This document shows positions 28,345 to 39,715 of a stretch of DNA of 64,000 bases, one piece after another. The stretch is from assembly GCA_936432065.2 (NCBI GenBank), contig OW386287.2, positions 73,403,804 to 73,467,803 on the forward strand, in the 5' to 3' direction. Position 1 is the first letter of the stretch. Every line of letters starts with the position of its first letter. The position numbers were made by a program, and so were the translations under genes. The DNA is from Rutpela maculata (Eukaryota; Arthropoda; Insecta; Coleoptera; Cerambycidae). The notes under the pieces are model-generated. The model was not told the origin of the DNA. It saw nothing but the letters and a program-made list of their open reading frames with translations, and ran no database searches.

Positions 28345-30103
28345 TCGTACGCCTCACCTCTTATCTCCTGAAAACAATGGAAAAAATACTAGACGAACAT
28401 GTCAGAAGAGAAACCCTTACTCGGGCTCCGCTTCATCCGAAACAATTTGCCTACAAATTTGGCAAATCGACAGTAAATGCTCTATATGGCCTGGTCAAAG
28501 GCATTGAAAAGACATTTGCCGTAACGGAAGTGGCTATGTGTGCTTCGTAGATTTAGAGGGTGCATTTGATAACACCTCATATGAGCCCATACAAAGAGCC
28601 GTAGACAACAATCACCAACTATCAAATGGATACAAGCCATGTTAAGAAGTCGAATAATTTCTACGGATATGGGGGGGGGGGGGGGGAGTCCGTCACGGTG
28701 ATTGCGGCCAAGGGTTGTCCACAAGGTGGAGTTCTATCGCCCCGGCTGTGGTCAGTGGTGGTTGATGACCTCCTGAGTAATTCTGGCTCCAACGTTCAAT
28801 TCTATGCCAATGACGTTGTTATTACTGTAAGAGGCAGACATGAGGTTATGATTTCAAATCTCATGTAAATCGCCTTAAACAGAATATCCAAATGGTGCTC
28901 GCTAAAGGGTCTCAGCGTCAATCCGAGCAAAACAGCTATTGTTCCGTTTACCAAAAGGGGAAAACTAAGTTTAAGAGCTCCTATGCTAAATGGAACAGTG
29001 CTGAATTTTTCCAATGAAGTTAAACATCTAGGAATAATCCTGGATCAAAGACTTACCTGGAACTCACACCTAGAAAGAACACTTGCCAAAGCCACTGCGA
29101 CTATGTGGACTTGCCGCAGGCTATTTGTTAAGACTTGGTCTAAAACCGAAGATGATCTATTAGTCCTACCTCTCGGTTGTGAGATCCATGGCATCATATG
29201 TATGGTGGCCAAAAGCTGAAGAAAAATTAACACAAGGAAAGTTGCAGAAGTTGCAACGCCTTGGAGACAATGCTAGAACTGCTTCCTCCACATCTGCATG
29301 TAAGGAAGGAGGCAGCACTCAGGGTCCTAAGGCTGCAGTACTCTCTTTCAAACCAGGAGACCTGGTTGGTCACCTAAGGATTCTAGAAACAATTGAACTA
29401 GAATCCATGTCCAAACCCACTGACTCTATGCCAATTAAGTAAGCATTTGACCGCCCGTTTGATGTGCTAATCGAGAGCCGCCAGACGAGCAGAGCCGAAG
29501 TCCTGCAGTTGGAGAAAGGGTCACTCATCTGGTACACAGATGGATCTAAGATGGTTGAAGGGGTTGGCGCGGGCGTAGCGGGGCCTAACTGCAGGCTATC
29601 GAGAGCCCTAAGCAAGACCCTAACCATCTTCCATGCAGAAATCTATATGCTATAGACGAATTAGCCCCATTCTTTGGACCCGAACCGTTTTGTGGCTTAT
29701 CTAAGGGACTCATAATGGGGGAGGTCCTAAAATGAGAAAAGGAACAGAAAGAGTCCTACTGGAGGAATACTCCGGGTCAAAGAGAAGCAAAATAGTTCAT
29801 CACTTATTCGTCAAAGAACGCCACAAGGCTTCTCGAACTCGAAAAGTCCGATGATGATGACAGGTCTTTTAACAGCCATTGCCCCTTAAGATACCATCTT
29901 AAGAACATGGACCAGGCAGACAACGACGTGCAGATACTGCGATACTGCAATAGAAACTGCGGAACATATTCTTTGCGAATGCAAGGTGCTAGTCCGCACT
30001 AGCACCTAGAAAAGGTGGAACTAACGCCTGAAGACATAGGGAAATTAGCGCCCAGGAAAATCACAACCTTTGTAAAAAGTTTGGGAGTCCTAGGCAACAA
30101 CTA
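28345..30103 (+). pseudogene. LINE reverse transcriptase and RNase H, broken
   Basis: The frame opens at T-S-Y-L-L-K-T-M-E-K-I-L with P-L-H-P-K-Q-F-A-Y, then F-V-D-L-E-G-A-F-D-N (motif A). A G16 homopolymer at 28671-28686 lies where the family needs only a few bases. Motif B follows (K-G-C-P-Q-G-G-V-L-S-P-R-L-W), then F-Y-A-N-D-V-V, where the catalytic Y-A-D-D has become Y-A-N-D. Next are V-K-H-L-G-I-I-L-D, W-W-P-K-A-E-E-K and the RNase H start L-I-W-Y-T-D-G-S-K with A-E-I-Y. A degraded C-R-Y-C zinc motif near 29930 and L-T-P-E-D-I-G-K-L close the protein. Numerous frameshifts. Confidence 0.8.
28671..28686 (+). repeat. Poly(G)16 tract
   Basis: Sixteen consecutive G inside the LINE coding region, in an otherwise AT-rich window. 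Homopolymer expansion or assembly artefact. Confidence 0.9.
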
Positions 30104-30340
30104 ATTGTAGGGTAAGTCACAATAGATCTTTTCAGGTCGATGTGACACAGGGCTGAAAGAGTCGAGCGACCCCTTGAGCAATCTACAATCTACGCCTAAC
30201 AGACAACCGCGACATATGTAGTGCTGTGAGATATGCTATACAACTATGGGAAGTCAGCTGGAATAATTCACTAGTCAAAAAACGTCTGTCGAGACGTTAT
30301 AATTAAGAAGAAGGAGTAACCAAAAAAAAAGTTTGCTCCT

Positions 30341-31769
30341 ACAATACCACAAATAAAATCGGTTAAGGATTTATCTCTTATATTACATCATTTTAATACC
30401 AGCCAAATGAACTCAACCGGCATAAAACTAGTTTTTTCATATAGCATCCATAATAAAAAAAAGTAACTGGTCGTTTGTCACTTCCTTTGACTTCATTCGC
30501 GTAATTCTAAAACAGTGCAAATATTAAAATGCACTCAGATGAATCCGCTGCAAATAAAGCATTTCAACAACGTGAATTAATTGCTACTTATTACCTAGTT
30601 AACACTGTCTAATCAGGGAGTCTATTTATAGCTAAGTTAATTAAAAGTCGGTATAACATAGTGGAAATTTCGTTTGAGTGGATCTCAAATTAAAAAATTA
30701 ATTGGAAAACAATTTTTCTTACACAAATATGAATGCGGCTTAATTCTCTTTTTTAATTTCGTTTTAACATGCAAGATTTAATCTTATAATTAATTTTCCC
30801 ATTTTGGATATAGTGAACTGAACAGATAAAAAAAATAAAATTAACCTTAAAGTTTTAATTAGTTGGGAAAACATGGCACGAAATAATAAGTAAAATAGAT
30901 GAAAAAGATATAGTAGTATACATCACATATTTTTTTGCAATGATCTGCAAACTTCGTCGTAAAATTTTAATGAAGTATTTAATATTTCCGTTATTATATT
31001 TGTTCAAAATTGAACAAAATGTCTTGAAGACCAACTAAAATTCTATCTACAATTTTTAAATTTAGGACATACCTACTTAATGTTTCAATCAATATTTTTT
31101 CATTCTATTAATATTTATGTCTTTTCTAGATTTCCAAACTAGTAGTAGAGTAGTTTAAGTCATTTTGCGAAAAATCGCCGATTTTTCGTTATTCTCGTCA
31201 TGTTACAGATTACTCTCAAAGAAACCAATCGTTTCGACGAATGGTTTCTTTGAAAGTTATCTGCTTATCTTACGGTGCATTTTAATATAAAACTATAAAT
31301 CTTAGAATCAGCTGCTAGTGAGCAAGACCATCACATTGATTGTACAAAAGGGGCACAAAAGGGCACAAGAATATCAACATGGAACTACAACACACACTTG
31401 GATTTTCAAATTCTTTAAAACTTACCGTGTGAGACTAACAGTAATAGACATCGTGGAAACCAAATAAAAAGGAAGGGAGGGAAAACGGAAATGTGGCTCC
31501 CCGTCTCAATAGATCACATAAGAACAGAGAACATGCAAATTTAAAGATAATTTTCCAGGAAGATTCTTTCGCTTTTACTGTTTTGCCCTTCGCTCGTCCC
31601 TCTGTCAAGCCAAGTGAATAAACAGAGGGATGGCTTCGAAATCAAAGACAACAATAAAGTAAACAACCTTTTCTATATGAACGACCTTGCTAAGAATGAA
31701 GATGAAGTCTGACTTAAAACGCTACAGTGATTTCAGAATGGAGCTGAACTAAAACAATTGTCATGACAA
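30341..31769. other. AT-rich stretch, no gene seen
   Basis: No coding similarity. Contains the hairpin TCAAAGAAACCAATCGT / ACGAATGGTTTCTTTGA (31215-31254, one mismatch, TTCG loop) and CCCTCTGT...ACAGAGGG at about 31598-31630. Confidence 0.6.
31215..31254. repeat. Hairpin, 17 bp stem, 6 nt loop
   Basis: Stem TCAAAGAAACCAATCGT with one mismatch around TTTCG-type loop. No T-run after it, and it is not part of a visible larger element. Confidence 0.65.
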
Positions 31770-32062
31770 TATTTTAGGGGATAAAAGGGGGTGGTAGAGG
31801 GAAACTGACACGATATGTATTTTTTTTTTCTAAAATTGGCTTCAGCGCATCAAAATACTTCGGGAAAAGTTAGATCAGAACCTTAGGACAAGACCTTTTT
31901 TTTTTTGTCCTTTTTAGGGGATAACTGGGGTGGTAGAGAAAAAATAAGACGGTAGAAAAATTTTTTCCCCCCAAAATTGGCTTCAGCGCGTCAAGATACT
32001 TCTAAAAGTTATATGAGAACCTTAAGACAAGACCTTTTTTTTTTTTTTTGTAGACCTATGTA
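31770..32062 (-). mobile_element. Truncated copy of the CACAGGTCTAC element
   Basis: Two direct units with TTGGCTTCAGCGC, AGAACCTTA and GACAAGACC match the inverted units at 2690-2890, and the right end TGTAGACCTATG equals the TIR of 1425-2895 with one change. The left end is missing. It is inserted at or in the coiled-coil coding sequence of 32066-32255. Confidence 0.75.
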
Positions 32063-32065
32063 ATT

Positions 32066-32255
32066 TGTTTTCAGCTTCTACCTCTTTGATCCTTTTCTCG
32101 AGATTGTCAGTAGTAGATATTACATCGGCTTTTAAGTCACTTATTTGCTTCTTTAATTCACCTGTTATTTCATTACTTTTTTCATTTATATTAGTATTTA
32201 ATTTTGAAAATAGATTTTGTATAAATTCCTTTTGCTCCTGACTGAAATCTTGCAT
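32066..32255 (-). pseudogene. Coiled-coil protein fragment, LINE ORF1-like
   Basis: ATG at 32253-32255 starts M-Q-D-F-S-Q-E-Q-K-E-F-I-Q, followed by heptad-rich sequence (L-F-S-K-L, I-T-G-E-L-K-K-Q-I-S-D-L-K, N-L-E-K-R-I-K-E-V-E-A-E). The frame then enters the CACAGGTCTAC element and is lost. A short leader into a charged coiled coil is typical of LINE ORF1 proteins and of some insect transposon-linked proteins. I do not recognise the exact family. Without its C-terminus it is not functional. Confidence 0.5.
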
Positions 32256-32405
32256 AGTTTGTAATGTATGATAGGTATTTTATAAAACCTTTCTCTTTAC
32301 TTTATATTTCTCGATTTTATTATATTGTGTGGCCTCCTTTAGATATTGGAATTTATTTATTTGATTTTACCACAAAAAAGAACCTTATCTCTTGATACTA
32401 TTTTC
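32256..32405. other. AT-rich flank of hAT element 2
   Basis: Nothing recognised; ends with the left TSD CTATTTTC (32398-32405). Confidence 0.6.
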
Positions 32406-33290
32406 TAGGGATGCAACGGATAGTGTTTTGGCCGGATACCAAATACCGGATATCCGGCGTATTTCTTGTACCGGATACCAGATATCCGGCCAACTATCCA
32501 TCCGGCTTACATTGAAAGTTGGATTGAAAACACGTTTTGGCAACATCGACGACAAAAAATACTTACTGGCAACTCTTCTAGACCCCAGATTTAAACCCAG
32601 TTTTTTGATAAGAATCAGGCTAAAATATCCTGTCAAATTATTCTGCAGGAGGATTAAAAAAATAGTTGTGATGATTCATATTCAAGCAGTGATAGTGAAA
32701 GTGGTTCTTCTTCTTCCAGTAAACAAAGTAACAGAAACTCAGATAATGTTACTGCTGATATTCTCAACACTTTTTGGAGTTTTTGGGACTGTTTTGAGGA
32801 AGTGGCGAAAACGTTTCGGAGAAAAGTTCAATGGCCAAGGAGATTGTTTATATGAAAGGAGCACGGATTCATAGAAACAGTGTTTAACTATCAATATACA
32901 CTTTTGTCACAGTTTATAAAAATATATCTTTCAGCTCCTTGCAGCAGTAAAGCTCTTTTCAGAAGCTGGCAACGTATACGAAAAGAAACGCAATCATATT
33001 ATACCTCTAAACGCTGAAAAACTCGTCTTTATACACCATAATTTACCATTGGTAAACTTTAAGTATTTATTTAGTAACTAATCTATAGATATTTACAGTT
33101 TGTAGTAATAATTGTAATGCAGGATAAGTTGAAAAATAATAAAACTGTTTTATTTTTATACCACTTTTTATTTTTTAACTATCCGGTTTTGGCCGGATAT
33201 CAGGTCACTATCCGGTGCCCAGTCGAATAGTAATAAAGTGGCCGGATAGGCCGGATACCGGATAGTAACCGGATATCCGTTGCACCTCTA
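32406..33290 (+). mobile_element. hAT element 2, 885 bp, 8 bp TSD CTATTTTC
   Basis: Exact 8 bp duplication CTATTTTC at 32398-32405 and 33291-33298. Ends are TAGGGATGCAACGGATA and the complement of TAGAGGTGCAACGGATA. Subterminal zones 32430-32510 and 33180-33280 are rich in CCGGATATCCGG-type words. The interior keeps two short pieces of transposase, so it is an internally deleted derivative. Confidence 0.92.
32517..33080 (+). pseudogene. hAT transposase remnant
   Basis: The first piece has Y-L-L-A-T-L-L-D-P-R-F-K-P, the A-T-x-L-D-P-R-x-K motif of the hAT catalytic-domain end. After frame changes there is a Ser-rich stretch, then Y-L-S-A-P-C-S-S near 32930, and A-G-N-V-Y-E-K-K-R-N, I-P-L-N-A-E-K-L-V-F-I in the C-terminal dimerisation region. 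The BED zinc finger and first catalytic Asp regions are deleted. At least two frameshifts. Confidence 0.8.
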
Positions 33291-33298
33291 CTATTTTC

Positions 33299-35327
33299 AG
33301 TTGATAAAGACATTCATGTGCATTTACACTTATAGGTTTAATGTTTCTATTATTGCTTTTCTATGTTTGAAGGCGAAGTCGCTAATCATAAATTAATTAT
33401 CTGATAAAAAATTCTTTCATCGAAATTGCATTAACATTGGTAGGTAGATGTTTTAGAAGTAGCTGATAATGAATCTGATGCAAAAAGTTAAGAATTCAAG
33501 ATCCATTGTGGCTGCGTTAATTGCAATATTTTTGCAGATTTACATGAAAGGCTATAGCGGGATAAGAAGATGAAGATGAAAATTGCTCCCGCCTGGATTT
33601 TTATTTCGAATTGGCCATTCGAAAGGACATTTAAAAACCCTTTCAGCCTTCTAGGTGCTAATAGGGTGCTCCTATCGTAAAAAGCGTGTTTTCGCGAAAA
33701 AAAATTTCTCCTAGTCGACTGTTTGTTCCAAAATATCGGAAAAAATTCATGGACGTGTATTTTTTTTTTTAAGAATGAAAACATCCTGATTTTTTTCAGA
33801 TTTTTCGGATCAAAACTGGGGCCAGGAAAAATATTTAAATTTTTCAATGATTTTTTAAGCGCTGAAGATCATATTTGGCTAACTTCTAAATAACAATTTT
33901 TTGTGTACTTTTTCCCGTACTTTCGAATGCCGGTGTCAGAATTACCATTTTCATACCGGAACATGCTCAAAATTTGAAAAAACCGGTTTTTTTTTCGCAT
34001 TTTAACCTCCCCACAATAAAATTGTGGGAGGTTACTAAAATTGATCCAAAATCGAAAATTAAGATAGCATCAAATCTGTACGTTTTGAGATCCCAGGAAT
34101 CAAAAAAAGTGATTTTTGAAAAATGTCTGTGTGTATGTGTATGTGTGTATGTATGTTAGCACGATAGCGGCGAAACTACTAAACGGATTTGGATGATACT
34201 TTGCATGAGGGTTTCTTTAGTGCTCCAGGAGATCTGAAAAGGTTTTGGTTGAGATCGAATTACATTTAGTGCCGTTTTGGCACAACAAGTTGTTTATTTT
34301 ATGATTACTAACAATTTGTAATCGAACCATTCAAAAATCAGTAAAAATTCCGATTTCAACGATATATCACACTTGCACCCTTTCGATTTGATTTCCGCGA
34401 AAAAAATTAAAAAACAAAATAACACGCTTCTTGTATAAGATATATTTTATAGTCTAACCTAACGTTCGGTAGACTAGTGTGTTAAAGCGTGCCATACACG
34501 TTTTTTTTAAGAAGCTGAAAAGTCATAACGACGGATATTTTGTGTAGAAGCTAGCTATAGAGGCCACTAAAAAGGGTGAAAAAAAAAAAAAAAATTTAAC
34601 CGCCTTCAAAAAATTTCGCTAAAAATTATGAAATAAAATTTCACCGTCGCGTCGCTTAGTTAATTGAATCTTATTACATAATATCGCTGTCGATGTAAAA
34701 ATGAACAAAAAACGAATACTAACGTATTTTTAACCGACTTTAATATGGATATTATTCTGTATTTTCAGTGTTTTCTTTATTGTGCACCAACAAGCGACCT
34801 AAGTTATTTTTATTTTAAGATATAGTATTAATGCCTAGTTTGTTTAATCCTGATTAGAGATTCACATAAGGCATTTGGCTCTTCGTTATATAGTGAGTTG
34901 ACTCCACTTATACATTCCCTGAATTTATTTTGAAATGCTGGATCATGAGATATGATGGTCAGATGTTTTTGTATTTGCCTTCGACACATATTCAGCAGCT
35001 TCAACAAGTAATTGGTAATCTGAACCGCAGTCGGCGCCAGGTAAAGTTTGGCAAAGCTTTATTGATGATCTCCGCCGAGTTACTATCCATTGAACTATAC
35101 CATATAATGGAAGTCTCACTAGGATATCCTACCGGATCAGACGGAGAGGGAAACAATAAGAGTCGCATTACAATACAATATCGGGTTGATGTTGTCATCG
35201 TCTCCATCTCTTTCCAACGATGACGCAGTTATTCCATTATGTAGTATAGTTCACTGTTGCTATCATAATATAATCAATCTGGATGCAGAATCTAGCGCCA
35301 GGGTCAAGTATAAAGGCGTCGGCGTCG
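33299..35327. other. Repeat-like noncoding stretch
   Basis: Holds the hairpin at 34002-34035, a (TG)n/(TATG)n run at 34126-34157 and the segment GGCGAAACTACTAAACGGATTTGGATGA (about 34166-34193), a phrase I associate with abundant non-autonomous insect repeats. A frame of 98 codons at 34930-35223 shows no known motif. Nothing else identified. Confidence 0.5.
34002..34035. repeat. Hairpin AACCTCC(C)CACAA / TTGTGGGAGGTT
   Basis: Inverted 12 bp arms with one extra C and a short TAAAA loop, directly before the (TG)n-containing repeat. May be the terminus of that repeat. Confidence 0.65.
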
Positions 35328-35359
35328 GAAAATAGAGAAGAAAAGTCTTCTCTATTTTC
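35328..35359. repeat. Perfect 14 bp inverted repeat
   Basis: GAAAATAGAGAAGA and its reverse complement with an AAAG loop. Isolated; possibly a fossil TIR junction. Confidence 0.7.
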
Positions 35360-36064
35360 TGTAATTTTTATTTTATTAAACGATTTTTTTTATTATTATT
35401 TTATAAGCATTTTTTAAAAATCGCCTTGTAGGGGCAACAGTGAGTATCTTCCGCGAGTATTATGTTTTGTAATATTTAACTTTTCAGTATTATGCGTAAA
35501 TTTTGTAGGGTAGTGTATATTTCCTAGTGAAATAGCCAGTGTGAAATACTTAGACGTGTTCATTCGTTTGAAAAATGCTCTGGTGATGTATATCATTTAT
35601 TTACAGTGCCCGTACTAACAGTTCACAAAAAGAACGCAACCTTAAATTTATTTCATGGATATCCATCACATCAGTTGAGGATAATTGGATTATACAGTCT
35701 GATGAATCAGCGGAAATCATTCATACTGGTTATGCTATTAAAATTAGAATATGCAGATCTATTTTGAGTTAAATAAAAAAAAAGTGACACACTGCACCGT
35801 GTTAACTTACAGTTCGACTCGATCTTGATGGATACTGGTGTGTATAATATAATAACATAATTTTTAGTGCCCAACTGATACATACATCTAATCACAGGAG
35901 TAATATAGTTATATTAACGAACAAAATACAGATAATAAATAATATATAATAGCAGAATGAATGCTAAAAATAACAAACAGTTAATCGACAATTGAATTTG
36001 TATGTGGGTAAATTATGTAGTTGATTAATTGAATAAACGTTAATATCACACTCAGGCTAATATT
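35360..36064. other. AT-rich stretch, no gene seen
   Basis: Only short chance frames on either strand; no repeat or RNA gene recognised. Confidence 0.6.
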
Positions 36065-36091
36065 ATTGATTGATTGATTGATTGATTGATT
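36065..36091. repeat. (ATTG)n microsatellite, LINE tail
   Basis: More than six ATTG units at the 3' end of the minus-strand LINE. Confidence 0.85.
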
Positions 36092-36911
36092 TACCAGCGT
36101 GCGGTAGGCATTTCTGCCACTCCCAAGTTATACACCTGGGCCTGCTACGTCCACGCTGGGTTGGACTAAGGCCATGCTTGTTGCCAGCAGCGAGAGCCAC
36201 ATGGCGCATGGTAAAGGAATGTGGGATGGGAGGTGTAGGTATTTGTGAGATGCGTTACCGCATTGTGTCGTGAGGGAGCGTTTAAGCTCCCTTTTTTTGT
36301 ATTTTTGGTTCTGGACTTTTGCCTATTCTGGGTCTTCTTGTGAGATATGTTGCCGCGTTGTGTCGCTGCTGTTTGTGCTACTATTTTTGTACTTCTGTTT
36401 CTACAAGTCTTCTTCTTCTTCTGAGGCTTCTGATTCCTTGGTTTCTAATTCTGGTAGAGTATATATCGTTCCTATTTCTTTGTGGAGTTCATTTTTTCCC
36501 CTCACTTTTCTTTACCAGTATGTTTGGTCCTTTCCCAGTTTGTTCATGATCCTCTCGATTGTTGTTTTCCAGGTGTAACATGGTCTCCCAATTTTTAGTT
36601 TGTTGCTGTTCAGTGTTAGTGCTTTCTTCAGTAAGTGTGTTGGTTCCCTTCTTTGCACGTGTCCCCAGTACTTCAATGCGTACATTTCTATCCTTTTTGT
36701 GATTGTCTTCCCTTCTAGTAGTGTCGATGTTTTATGTCGCTGTTTTTATCCTGTTGTTTTTCTGAGTAATTGGATGATGTCTCTTTCAGCTGTTCTCAAA
36801 CTTCTTCTGTTGGCTTTTGTTGTTGCCGCGTTTTTAACTCCATATGTCATTGTTGGCAGTATGATGGCTATGTACAGCCGTTGGGTCAGGCCCCATGATA
36901 GTTTGTTTTTC

Positions 36912-38335
36912 TCAATGAACGGTATAATTGCTCTTGACTCTGTATGCTGTTTTTATTCTCTCCTTTACTGTTTCTCTCCTTTTCAGTTGGTTTGTCAGAT
37001 ATGTTCCTAGGTATTTCAGTTTGTTCGTCGTTCTTAGGCAGTAGTTACCTATTTTGTATTCTTCTCCACTGATCCGACTCTCTTTTGTTAGACTTTTCTT
37101 GAAATTTACTTTCAGACCAGATGTGTCCAGATGCGGTTTCATGTTTTCTAGGAAGTTGAGAATTTGTTGCTCTTCTTCTGCGAGGATTAGGAGGTCATCG
37201 GCGTAAGCTAATACGATTGGGGTTCTCAATGTTTCGGTGTCTTCGTTAAAATTTGGTGTTTCCCTTATTGTGTTTTGTATCGTTTGGTCTAGGACCGTGG
37301 TGAATGGTCGGGGGGATAGGGGGCATCCTTGTTTGACTCCTCTGTTCTTTTGTCTTGTTTCCGTCATTTGTCCGAACCATTATATGGCAGTTGTTTCATG
37401 AAGGCAGGCCTTTATTATCTTGTTTATTAGATAGTGCGGCACTCCTTTGTTATACAGGGTGTTGACTATGGCTTCGTGACTGATGATATCGAAGGCCCTT
37501 TGGAGATCTATAGCGGCTATGTGCAGTTTTGTCCCTTCTCTCCATTTTTCTTCCAGTATTATTCTGGTGGTGTACATGTGGTCGACCGTTGATCTGCCTT
37601 TGATGAATGCTGTCTGGTAGTCTGGCGGTCTTCCAATGGTTGTTTCATGAAGGCAGGCCTTTATTATCTTGTTTATTAGATAGTGCGGCACTCCTTTGTT
37701 ATACAGGGTGTTGACTATGGCTTCGTGACTGATGATATCGAAGGCCTTTTGGAGATCTATAGCGGCTATGTGCAGTTTTGTCCCTTCTCTCCATTTTTCT
37801 TCCAGTATTATTCTGGTGGTGTACATGTGGTCGACCGTTGATCTGCCTTTGATGAATGCTGTCTGGTAGTCTGGCGGTCTTCCAATGTACTTCTCTAGTT
37901 GCTCGAGCAGGAATTGTGCGTAGTATTTGTATCCTGTGCTGCAGAGTGTTATTCTTCTGTAGTCTTCTATGGTCTGTGGCAAGTTGGTTTTTGGGAGGGG
38001 TATTTGTATAGTCTTGGTCCATTCCGTAGGCAGAGCTGTGTTTTCTGTCCATACTCTGGTAATGATTTCTAGGGTTTGCTCCTTTAGCTTTTCCGTGCCG
38101 TAGTCTATTAACTCGTTGTTTATTTTATCTACTACAGGTGCGGTGTTTCTTTTACCTTTGGCTATTATTTCTAGCAGTTGGTCTTTTGATGGTGGCTTGT
38201 CCAAGGGCCAGTGGTCTGTTTCTTTTATTAGTTTTGTTCGTTCTTTAGTTGCTTCCTCTTCTTCCTTCAGTTTCTTGGTCCAATGTTGCGTTGGTATGTA
38301 TCTTCTCCTATGAGTACTGTTGTTTCTTCTAGACT
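36912..38335 (-). pseudogene. LINE reverse transcriptase with internal 83-codon duplication
   Basis: From the right: N-T-A-P-V-V-D-K-I-N-N-E-L, then Y-R-R-I-T-L-C-S-T-G-Y-K (fingers), G-R-P-P-D-Y-Q-T-A-F-I-K-G-R-S-T and A-A-I-D-L-Q-K-A-F-D (motif A with catalytic Asp). The segment from G-R-P-P to H-E-T-T occurs twice in tandem in frame. Then comes an in-frame TAA (37380-37382), R-G-V-K-Q-G-C-P-L-S-P (motif B), L-A-Y-A-D-D-L-L-I-L (intact motif C) and K-Y-L-G-T-Y-L. The frame is lost after 36912. Duplicated motif A and the nonsense codon make it inactive, yet the rest is well kept, so decay is recent. Confidence 0.85.
37391..37887 (-). repeat. 249 bp tandem duplication inside the LINE RT
   Basis: TTGTTTCATGAAGGCAGGCC begins both units (37391 and 37640). 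The two units differ at only a very few bases (for example GGCCCTTTGG against GGCCTTTTGG, Arg against Lys). The length is a multiple of three. Confidence 0.9.
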
Positions 38336-38437
38336 TTTTCAGATATCATAACTAAAAACCTCCGTTACACAGATTTTGCAACTTTCAATACTTCATTGAA
38401 GACAATATATAACGTGTAACATTCTCTAAGCTAAGAC
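38336..38437. other. Short flank
   Basis: Between the LINE truncation point and the MITE; nothing recognised. Confidence 0.5.
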
Positions 38438-38887
38438 ACAATAATTTATGTATTACATCACGCTAGCCCGTGAAGGGCGCCTCATGGGCTATACCTGATG
38501 ATGAATATTTTTCTCTTTTTTTTTGCGAAATGTAGTGGCACCGAGAGTGGCACTTTTGTAATTTACGTACAATTTCATTAGTTTGACATTTTGACAGAAC
38601 TAAGACGTCACCAAAGCACACTTTTCAATAAATACAATTTGTCCTTTTCAAATTGAGTTTGTTTTCAAAGAATTCTTGAAATCTTTGCGGTAGTTTTTCT
38701 CGAAAAGGGTTTGAATTATCAAGTTCTATCAAGTGTACCTTTTTTCCTAGAAATAACTCCTGCATGAGATTTTCTAGTCAAAAGTGCCACAACGTTTCGT
38801 AAAAAAAAGAGAAAAAATATTCATCATCAGGTATAGCTCATGAGGCGTCGTCCGTGGGCTAGCGTGATGTGATACATAAATTATTGT
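38438..38887. mobile_element. MITE with ~110 bp TIRs
   Basis: Left arm 38438-38548 (ACAATAATTTATGTATTACA, CACGCTAGCCCG, GCCTCATGGGCTATACCTG, ATGATGAATATTTTTCTC) matches the reverse complement of 38780-38887. Total 450 bp, no coding frame. TSD not identified, superfamily unknown. Confidence 0.85.
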
Positions 38888-39455
38888 TTCCTAGCTTCAA
38901 AAATGTTTCCTTACCAAACTGAGAGAAGATCGGTCAAGAGGTAGTTGAGATATTGCAACAAAAAGAACGGCCTTAATTGGGGCAGACGGCTGATTCGCCT
39001 ATCTAACTTAAAAATAAATACATTTTTTAAACAATACGCCAAGTTGATACAACATTTTTATCAACTTAATTACACCCGCGTCGAGGTGCGAAGCGAAGCG
39101 AAGCGTAGCACAATTTTGATTATCGTCCACTCTCACTAATTCGTTGCACTCGCTTTTTCGCCCTGGTCTCGCTCTTGCTTAACTTCGGCCCTTTCTAGAA
39201 GAGGCTGTCTATATCTCCATGCCGCAGCTTGGACGGTCCTCGCCTTTGAGTTCCAGACTTCACCATGCCGCGCCCTTGCGACAGGTTGGGTCATCTTTCC
39301 ATTTCTGCACATGGAAAATGCAGTTCTGCAACTAGATTGACTTTTTAGCAAGTCGTCGACTGGGACGCGTCGACTAACAAACACAATGTGTTGTTTTTAA
39401 TGAAATATTTTTCTAACATGAATTTTTTTAACTTATAATGGTTAGAAATTGGTTC

Positions 39456-39715
39456 TTCGTAAGGTAGATTAAATCGGCTTACGATACTCGTGCGGTCATG
39501 ACTACTTTGTGAAAAAAGTATAAAAAAAAAAAATTGAAGCGTCTTCTTGAGCGAAGAACGGCTTCTGAAACTCGTCTCGTAGTTTCTACTTCGTAAGGTA
39601 GATTAAATAGGCTTACGATACTCGTGCGGTCATCACGACTTGTGAAAAAAGTATAAAAAAAAAAAAAATTGAAGTGTCTTCTTGCGCGAAGAACGGCTTC
39701 TGAAACTCGTAGTTT
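39456..39715 (-). repeat. 130 bp tandem repeat, two copies
   Basis: Units beginning TTCGTAAGGTAGATTAAATC at 39456 and 39590, each with TACGATACTCGTGCGGTCAT and GAAGAACGGCTTCTGAAACTCG. Same unit as 51141-51660 in Gypsy C. Confidence 0.85.

Larger units (their letters stand above)
28345..30340 (+). mobile_element. LINE with RNase H (I/R1/LOA-like), truncated
   Basis: RT, RNase H-like and C-terminal zinc-knuckle-like regions in order on the plus strand, then a 3' region with GACACAGGGCTGAAAGAGTC. The 5' portion (ORF1, endonuclease) is missing. An RNase H domain after RT is found in I, R1-like and LOA groups; the exact clade is not decided here. Confidence 0.75.
36065..38335 (-). mobile_element. 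LINE with (GATT)n 3' tail, 5'-truncated
   Basis: RT-coding sequence on the minus strand (36912-38335) followed by further decayed C-terminal sequence to about 36270, a GC-richer 3' region, and a tail that reads (AATC)n on the minus strand at 36065-36091. Short tandem tails of this kind are usual for RTE-type and some other LINEs. Clade not settled. Confidence 0.75.

Noticed and set aside
33488..33847. 119-codon minus-strand frame
   Set aside because: Lys/Phe-rich low-complexity translation of AT-rich DNA, no recognisable domain.
34930..35223. 98-codon frame as a gene
   Set aside because: No recognisable motif; antisense frame of similar length overlaps, as expected by chance.
36270..37010. 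Long hydrophobic plus-strand frames that look like membrane proteins
   Set aside because: They are antisense to the minus-strand LINE reverse transcriptase; T-rich complement of a coding strand yields Phe/Leu/Ser-rich translations.
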